The notes under the pieces were generated by a model. It did not search any database. It had not been told where the DNA came from and saw nothing but the letters and a program-made list of their open reading frames with translations. Positions 56,348 to 64,000 of a stretch of DNA of 64,000 nucleotides are shown here, piece by piece. Position numbers and translations under genes: made by a program. The number at the start of each line of letters is the position of its first letter. Positions within the stretch are counted from its first letter, which is position 1. Origin of the DNA: Anopheles merus (lineage: Eukaryota > Arthropoda > Insecta > Diptera > Culicidae); contig NC_054084.1 in the NCBI RefSeq assembly GCF_017562075.2, positions 4,064,501 through 4,128,500 of the forward strand, given 5' to 3'.

Positions 56348-59300
56348 GCACACCACCCCGACACACTAATCATCTGCAATCTCGATTAACAACTCTCGAA
56401 CCAGCTCGGGGAGGGGGGGAGGAAGCGGAAAACCATCCCATCGAAAAAGGGGAAATGGTTTGCTGGAGGGCAGTAAGAGCCGACCAGCAACAGCAACAAA
56501 AAGGCAAGCGTTGCCAAACGAAACAGGGACCACACCAACACGCTGTTACCGATGAGAATATTTTTGTGCGAAATGATGGCCCCGCAAGGAGCGGTCGGGG
56601 AAAAAAATGAAAGAAAACCCATTTGCAGATACGAAAAATTTATGCAACGCTTAGTTACACAAAAAGGTGAGCGGCACTGTTGGCCCTGATTTTCGGGGGA
56701 AGGTCCAGCGTTTTGGTAATCCATTCGCACTATGAAAGCATTGAAAGCGTTGAAAAGGATGCACCGGTAGCCAAAAATCATCACTCGGAAAAAAGCAACA
56801 CTATTGAAGTATGTTTTATAACGCACCCTATTTTAAGCCTTTTGTGCTTGTTAGTTACGTTAAAATTGAAATAGTACGCTTCTCCGAGGAGGATTCTATG
56901 TTTTGTAGTGCATGCTGGGAGGGTTTGGGACATGTGGATAAAATATGAAACGAAATTCAATCGAAAGTATCCAAAAACGACCAAGTTTGGAAACCATTTT
57001 TAATATCAGCGATGGAAGGTTGTAAGCTATCGTATTGCTTTGGTGTTGGATATTGAGCAAAACAAACAAACTGGGAGCGTGTGCTATTTGGTGTGCTTTT
57101 GTTTGTTCTATAGGCAACAAGGGCAAACAAGAGTGACGATAAACGATGGCGTGCTTGCAGTGCTAGTTGGATGGTGGTTTTTAATTTGATCACACACATT
57201 TCTCTTCCTTCACAAACGATCCTGGTCCTGTGGATCGGAAAGGGCCCATATTCCCTACTCATTTTCACTCCACACTTCTGCTCCTACACGCCCTTGTTTT
57301 CATCTTGAGGTCAACCGTTACCGAGGCTTTTCTCGGGTGCGGTCATCGGTTCCCGTTTGCCATCGTGTGCATGTGCGCCCTCCTCATCAATTTCCCGGCT
57401 CGTTTATTCAGCCTCAACCCCTGAGAGCGGGAGGAAGATAGGCGCGGTGTGTGTGTGTGTTTTGTAAAACACACAAAATAATCACCAGCTAATTACACAC
57501 GGTGCATCGAAAAAGGAGGGCAAAAAGTAAGAACAAAAACAGTAAAAAACATCCCATTTCGAAAACCTTTGCCGGAAGAAAGAATGCCAACGATCGAAGG
57601 AACGCGCGTGCAACGGACGGAAAGAATGAACGACCCAGAAGGACGGCTCGACACGCTGCTGGTGCCGCAATCACAGGGGCGTGTAGTCGTTGGAAGCGAT
57701 CTCCATCGTTTGCGAAAGAAGCTTCGAAAAGGGGAATAAAAACGCAAAAATTGGCGGTGGTGGTCAAATTTTACGAGCATACAAACGATCGGCAAACTAC
57801 CGGGTTTTTTTTTCCACGATGCTCCACCTAGAACCCTTTTCTTCGACAACATGAAGAGTGGTGCGTTGTTTTTCACTCTGGCATACGGGTTGCCTCGATT
57901 GGAAGGGCAAAACTTGAGGGCTTGGCCCCGAGACACACCTCAAGAAGTGGGGGAACATTAAGCTGACAGCACCGGCCACCCGGTGTTGAAATGTTTTGCA
58001 TCTTTCTCTGCAATAACATTACCAACTTTCTACCAGTGTTCGGCGTGGATGGGCAAATTGTTTGCCTTATTGTTTTCTCGGTCGACGATCGAAGCAATTA
58101 ACGTCCATCTACGGTAACAGAATTAACGTTTAATGGACTGTAACACGGGCTAAATTGTGTTGTTGAACGTATCAAACAGCCAAGAGTTTACTACTGACCA
58201 GAAACACTGTGCTCAAGTTTTTAACGCTCAAACACAATTCATTAAAGAAAAATGAATGGATAATTAAATGAGCGCAGCATGGCGATGCGAAAAATACAAA
58301 CAGTGCAGTGTTCTTGTGGGGTTTTTTTTCGCTGCCTAAAGTTTGACCACGGTACGGCTTCACTCCTCGTGAAGATAGTTTTCACACATTCCTTCGCCAT
58401 AATTTCTGGTTACTCTCCACACCACACAGACAGTATGTGGTTGTGTTCGCCACGCACTTGAAGCTATTAGCCGGTCATTTGATCCCCCGGGTGAAGCTAT
58501 ACTGGACGCCCATTCAGAACATTCCTGATGCCACACGTCTAATATTCGACACGCCCGTTAGAGCAATGGCACTAAGTGTTGAGTTTTCCACTTCCGATGC
58601 TCCACCTGCCGATGTCCCGGAACGACGAACATTCTGCAAATTTCGTGCGTTCCTCACCACGAATTGTTAAGCCTCCACGTAAGCCATCGGTACCAAACCA
58701 GGTACGTGCTCAGGTGTGGTGTTGACAGATCTGAAAGGTAATCTACACCCGGGATACCGATCGTCCGACAACCGATACGCGCACCCCAATGCCTGGTGGT
58801 GTGTTCTAGTCCAAATGGGTAGACTTGGTGGTGCATGTCGAGATGCATTGCAGCTCGCACTATTTGCATGCCAACATATGGGATTGGTTTTGCTGGAGCA
58901 TTTTTTTGTTTTGCTATTTGTTCCTCATCCCGGGCTGCAACAGCCATCCAGATCAGAAATATCTGCTCTGGTATGAAATGCAGAAAAAGTGTGAAAAACA
59001 TCATCCGACTCGCCGGGACCCGTACTGCGATGGGTTTTAGCGGCAGCACGATACGAGCCCGGGGTAGCTAACAGATGTACAGATTTGCTGACTTCCTAGG
59101 TCAGGTCCACCTTCAACTCGTTCGCCGCTTCAAGCATCCGCGGGCACATAACAACACATGCCTTTGAAAATTGAGTGAAAGGGAATGAAAATGCCGAAGA
59201 CAAAGAGAGAGAGCAACAACAGAGTGGGGAAAAACTTTGCCCCTAGAGTAAATATGTGATCATGCAATAAAAATTGTAGCATCGTGTTACTGCACCTATC

Positions 59301-59803
59301 GGCACGGGATGAGACAGAGGAGCGAGCACGACAGAGGAAAACAATGCCATGGGTTGCAGGAGTTGCACGCGCAAACAACTGCATATCATGACTTGCAGTT
59401 GTTCCAACCTTTTTTGTGCATGGAAGTTATCGAGGCGGTGTGAGAGATGATGTGCATGTGTTTTTGCATCGGGTCCTCCCTCCTGGGCTCTCGCGTCCAA
59501 TATCGACTTCTTTGCGACAAACAAAACCTCCCCCTGGCTCTCTCCTGTTTTGCCCGCTTTTGGTACAGTTGTGCCAGGCTCAATAATTTTCCCTTCTACT
59601 GTTTCTCCTCCACTGACTGGTTGGTTGAAGTGGGGTTTTATTGAGCTTTTCCTGTGTCGGATGACTGCACGGATGCACGGTTGTGTTCCCGCGGAATGAC
59701 GCACGGAAGTGACACAAACAAACTAGCAGCAGCAGTGAGGTTGTAGGGTTTAGTTTCTGGAGAAGGCGTCTTCTTGGGACAGTGGAACCGCGCACACAAA
59801 ACC

Positions 59804-59827
59804 AGTAGCAGTAGTAGTAGTAGTAGT
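59804..59827. repeat. (AGT)n trinucleotide repeat
   Basis: Seven to eight AGT units with one AGC. Confidence 0.9.
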
Positions 59828-60446
59828 GTGTGGTTTGAGAAGGTCCATCTTGTGGCCAGCACTAGAATTCCCACAACATATTGTAGCGTGGACCGTTAAA
59901 ATCCCCTAGCCCAGCTCGTTCGCCACCGCTCTTAGGCACAAGTGCGAAATGTTTCCCAACACGGGAACGGGCAACGGCTTGTCCGGGTCTTTCGCTGTTG
60001 AACCTGTTTTCCTCTCCTGCGTGGTGTGGTATAAAAATGGAAATTCAGTTCAACTTCGAGTGGTCGTTGTCGTGTTACTCCACCTCCTCAATTCATCCCT
60101 TCCATTCTCCCGTCCCTGTGTGTGTTTACGCGCTTGATTCTTTTTCCGTTAACCGGCATTCTGCGTGACCGTGCTTCAATAAAAAGGGACTTGTAGTTGA
60201 TGCTGCGAATCGACAACAGTGGCGTACGCCACTACTGCCCGCACAGCGTTCATAGGCAAGAACTTGTGCAGGCGGGCAGGGAATAAAAATCGAGCAAAAA
60301 ACTCAATGGGCACCATATGCAAAAGTGCAAAAACTCAACCCAGACGGTGAAGTTTGACCGACAACACCGACCACCCCGGGCTGGAGGAGGGATTGGCATT
60401 CCCGCGCTCTATCGTTAGTTTGTGCTGGCTTCGGGGTGTGTGGAGA

Positions 60447-60469
60447 GTTTTTTTTTATTATTATTATTC
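60447..60469. repeat. T run followed by (ATT)n
   Basis: A T homopolymer joined to four to five ATT units. Confidence 0.9.
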
Positions 60470-61089
60470 ACCATCACACCACAAATTGCATTATCGCAAC
60501 ACGCTGTTCGAATGCAGCAATCTTCGCATTCGCAAACTGCCCGCGGTACGGCTAATTAACTCGATGCGGGATGCTTGACCACCGGTGGTAGGCGTACCAA
60601 GGGAAGGATGGCTGGTCGATATAATCCTCCGCCAGCTGGGCTGAGGCACACCGGGGTAGTTATAAATTTATCTTCCTCTAATAATAACGCACCTCGCATT
60701 GCATGCCCATGTGCTGCTGCTGTGCAGCAAACGCGGCACAGGTGGCGAAGGTAAAGCGGTGCAAATGGGAATGCTTTAGAGGACGTGATTATGTTAATGA
60801 ATTGTTTGCGCCCGATGGTGGAGAAAAGCGTCGTTAAAAAGCTGTTGGGCGGATTTGAAAAGCTGCAATCGAGGTTTAGCTGTTGGTTTTGTTTTTTTGT
60901 TTGTTGTTTTTGCTGTTATTTCGCTTTTCCAATAATCTGATCAGTGCAGCAGTGCGATTGAGTTAAGCACGGCCAGATTGTGCGCGCACTAACAAACACC
61001 GTATCGGTGCACTTTTGTACTTGCGTGTTGCGGGGTGTGTTGTGAGGTGACTTCATTAAACCCGAAGGGCTCATTCATTGGATGTCGAT

Positions 61090-61121
61090 ACGTACCTGAA
61101 ACAAAGAAGGAAGATAATTAA
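61090..61121 (-). other. putative recursive splice site (ratcheting point) A
   Basis: On the minus strand a TTAAT branch-like motif (61121-61117) precedes a T/C tract ending CTTTGTTTCAG|GTACGT. AG is rc of 61097-61096 and the GT rc of 61095-61094, leaving a zero-length exon. The branch-like A is 22-25 nt from the AG. GTACGT is an accepted 5' splice site though weaker than GTAAGT. It is the most upstream of the four sites on the inferred right-to-left transcript. Confidence 0.55.
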
Positions 61122-64000
61122 TTTCAATTCAATGTGTTTGTGTGTTTTTGTTGCTGCATTGGTTCGAGATTCAACCAACTTTAAGCTGCATATAAAACAT
61201 AAACAGCGGATTGAACACTTTCATACGGCACACACGTTGAGTGATGATTGTTTTCCACTGGTGGTAAAATTAGTCCGCTCAAAATGTTTAGCCTACTTTC
61301 CATCCCACCGCAGATGCTAATGATGCTGCTAATCGTCTTACGGTGTCAAGTGTATCGAATTTCCACCAACTGTTGACATTTCGGGCCGGTGGCCGGTGGT
61401 CGGCAGGCGCTCTGAGACTGATCACTGCCGAGTGCTGTTGCCGCTGTTCGTCCCAATTAGGTGTGGGATGATTTAACGATTAGTCAGTGTTGTTGAGCGT
61501 CGAAACGAAAGAGGTGGACAAACCGTACGAAACCCCTTTCTAACTCTGTTGATGATGCAATGCGATGAAAAAATGGTCCCAAAATTTCCCCACTGGGAAT
61601 TGTCCGCCCGGTGAAGGATGGAGCGGTTGGGGAACAAATGTCTGCCCCCGAAGAGCGTAAAGGTATTTCTTGAGCTGAAGATTGGCAATTCTACGCGTAC
61701 GAAAGCGATTGCCACAACCCATATCATGTGTATTCCCTCTGGGCATTCCCAGTAGCTCCAACACAGCACAATCATAGACAAAATATTATCTGTATTTTCT
61801 CCTAATTGCAGCCATTTTTCCTTCGTTTGATCTGTGGTGCTGGAGCGTTGTTCAACGTTCCCCATCGTTTACTTTCAAACCCAGTATATGCTACAGTTTC
61901 TAAAGAACAACTCGGGAGTTCGTCGTAAAATGCAATTTGGACAGCTGTCAACGTGTTGTCCTTTCAAAGGAGGCATCTAGAATTGTAAATTGCCCAAACG
62001 TTTCATGCAAACGACAAGTTGTTGGGAGCGAGTTTCGCGCGTAAAGTGAATTTTAAATAAATTAGAGAAAGTAAAAGCATTGCCACGTGACGCCTCTTAG
62101 AGGATCTAAATTAGGTTAGCATCCCTATTGTCAGCTGGTGATAGCAGCTACGGATAATATCACACCATATTGCAGCAATAACGAAGAACAAGCGCTGCTG
62201 ACACATGCTAGAAGTAATGTATCGCGTCATGCGTGTAGTTTCACTACCAACTACGAGTCAGATAGTGCCGTAGCGTAAGGCGAGTAGCTTTGATGAAATT
62301 GTGCACTATTTGCATTCCCTGCAAGACATCCCTTCTAGGATCGCGTTTCGTCAAGATGCCTCACAGCACAATTGAATGCCACACCAACTGCGCCACATCC
62401 TGCAGGCAATGGAGGGCGATGAAAGAAAAAAAAAACCTCCGAGAGAAAAATCAGACCTTTGATAGAACACACTTTTTCCTACACCTACCGGAAGCGGTTT
62501 CATCCTTCGCGTGGTAGCGCACGAATCGTTTTCAATCAGTTTGACGCTACATCCTGTGTGCAAGATGCGAAGGAGCGTCTTTCATCTAAGCTAGATATTT
62601 AGCCAACCGGGGCAAAATAGAGGAAATTGGAGGAAAATAGCGAATAATTGAATCAACAATATATTCCTGCACGCTACTTCCTCTATTTTCCACGCAGTGC
62701 TTGCAAAGAATGGTGGAGATGAGGCCTTTTCGCAAAATGGGATGGTTTGGCAGGAGTGGCAGTGTAAAGCGATTTTGATCTTCCGGCTGGTTCAATTTGG
62801 TTACCCATTCCCTCCTGTAGCATAGCGACCGTACGGTCGTCTTTTACACACCGATGGAATTTGCTTTCGCGCCCGGAGGGGGAGAATGTGTGACGTTTCG
62901 TGTCCCGGGCTAGACGCACGGTGTTCACATCCTGTCAAAAGGCACCATTGGCGCAAAACGGTAAAGCCAGCGCACCGGCAAGACTTCTGAAGGCACCAAC
63001 TGCATCCACCAGGTCTTATCGTAGCCCCTGTTGGCAAAGGCAAATAGCTACTGCCGCTAGTACCGCGTCAGTGGCTGGTGAAGAAATTGATGCGGGCTGA
63101 TGGATGCATTGATAGTGTCTTGGTGATTGTGTGGGGCACATTCTTCGCCTGTCTGAACATATTTCAAAAAAGTGGAAAAGAGGAAAGAATTCGCTGCTCG
63201 AATGTACAATAGTAGCAACAAAATATGTGGATTGTTAGCTTTAAAAGCATTTTTCATTTTTCAAAAGGAACGCTCGCGAGTTATATTTTGCTAGCAAGCA
63301 TTCACGTTTCCGAATTGGAAGAGTTCCGTGACATTTATTGCTACTTAAACAATGACGTTGATCGGAAATCTATGCGTACCTTCCTATAATTAAATTCATC
63401 ACTCACAGGGAAAGCAATGATATTACACCGTATTTGAATGTCGTGAAACTTTTCCTTTCCCCTAAGGGCATTGGTTTCGACGCAAGAGCCTACGAAAAAC
63501 CCATCCCCTCGTGGGGCACTACTGGTAGTCTAATTATAAAATTTCGTCCTCCAACCATTTGGCCGAAAACTTTGCACTGGGACGATCGTATCGGAGGCCG
63601 TGGAAGCAAACTGTGACGTTTTACGTGTCGGTGAGCAGCCCACAGCAGCTGAGTTTTTGGAAAAAGGTTTCAGCGGAGGACTTCCGTTGAATGGTAGTGG
63701 CCGCGGAGAGAAAGGAAGCAGAATTTTAATTCGGTTACGATGATTAATGATGCAAAGTTTTTCTACTTGGTACAACTCGCTGCGTAGCTGCCGAAAAATG
63801 TGTAATAGATACAACGTTCCCGAAAAATGTGGGACAATGGTTCTCAGGAAGTAAAGCCAGAAATGAGACGTTGTTATACAAACTGTACTAACAAATTCAG
63901 GCATCAATGATTTTGAGTGTAGATCAATAGCCAAATATTGGTACAATTTAGAATGATAAATGATTCCCTTATGCTGGAGTATGATCGTATAAGGTCTATT
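61122..64000. other. non-coding stretch
   Basis: No supported exon. A minus donor-like CCT|GTGAGT occurs at 63407 without a good acceptor upstream. TTTATT and TAAT motifs are frequent in 61870-62260 and near the right edge, which runs on without a visible boundary. Confidence 0.4.

Larger units (their letters stand above)
51144..61089. other. non-coding stretch with plus-strand exon-like segments
   Basis: Exon-like plus segments: 54053-54209 (acceptor CCCATCTAAG, 51 open codons, donor TAG|GTAAGT) and 58612-58701 (ATG, 30 codons, donor CAG|GTACGT), the latter with a strong acceptor 242 nt on at 58943. A strong minus acceptor (TTTTGCTTTCCAG, AG at 55624-55623) leads to 17 codons and a stop. 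TATAAAA motifs at 53579 and 60030 lack well-placed initiators. About 51890-52130 is AT-rich. No gene is supported firmly. Confidence 0.35.

Overview
The window looks like non-coding euchromatin from a dipteran, most probably an Anopheles-type mosquito. The reasons are a near-balanced base composition broken by AT-rich islands, dense CA/TG and CAG/CTG microsatellites, no recognisable transposon, no bacterial-style gene packing, and insect-type splice signals. No open reading frame matches a protein family I recognise. Most frames of 60-170 codons are what chance gives in 64 kb of such DNA. I see no tRNA, rRNA, CRISPR array or intact mobile element. The organism call is inference.

The clearest signal is a set of four sites on the minus strand at about 61.1, 48.4, 27.0 and 11.3 kb. 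In each, a branch-point-like motif and a long pyrimidine tract end in AG that abuts a 5' splice site directly (AG|GTACGT, AG|GTATGC, AG|GTGAGT, AG|GTAAGC). This is the form of the zero-length-exon 'ratcheting points' used for recursive splicing of very long introns in Drosophila. They are 12.7, 21.4 and 15.7 kb apart and all face the same way. A parallel reading of the plus strand gave only one weak look-alike (54209). I infer that the window lies largely or wholly inside a giant intron, or the intron-rich 5' half, of a minus-strand gene transcribed from right to left.

Between the second and third of these sites is the best candidate coding block, also on the minus strand. A 47-nt exon (40705-40659) with good splice sites at both ends is phase-compatible with two alternative 3' exons: 39692-39615 (25 codons) and 38615-38235 (126 codons with a poly-Gln tract). 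The second is followed by AATAAA at 37897-37892. If real, these are alternative or premature terminal exons of the host gene.

The plus strand holds weaker candidates for small nested genes: a short secreted peptide frame (50982-51143), a two-exon frame around a 67-nt intron ending in a membrane helix (18982-19366), and a promoter-like element about 0.5 kb upstream of a first coding exon (48625-49328). The minus strand also has a 174-codon ATG frame at 8023-7499. All need transcript or conservation evidence. The rest is intergenic or intronic sequence with microsatellites, including a TG tract of more than 330 bp at 47.3 kb.
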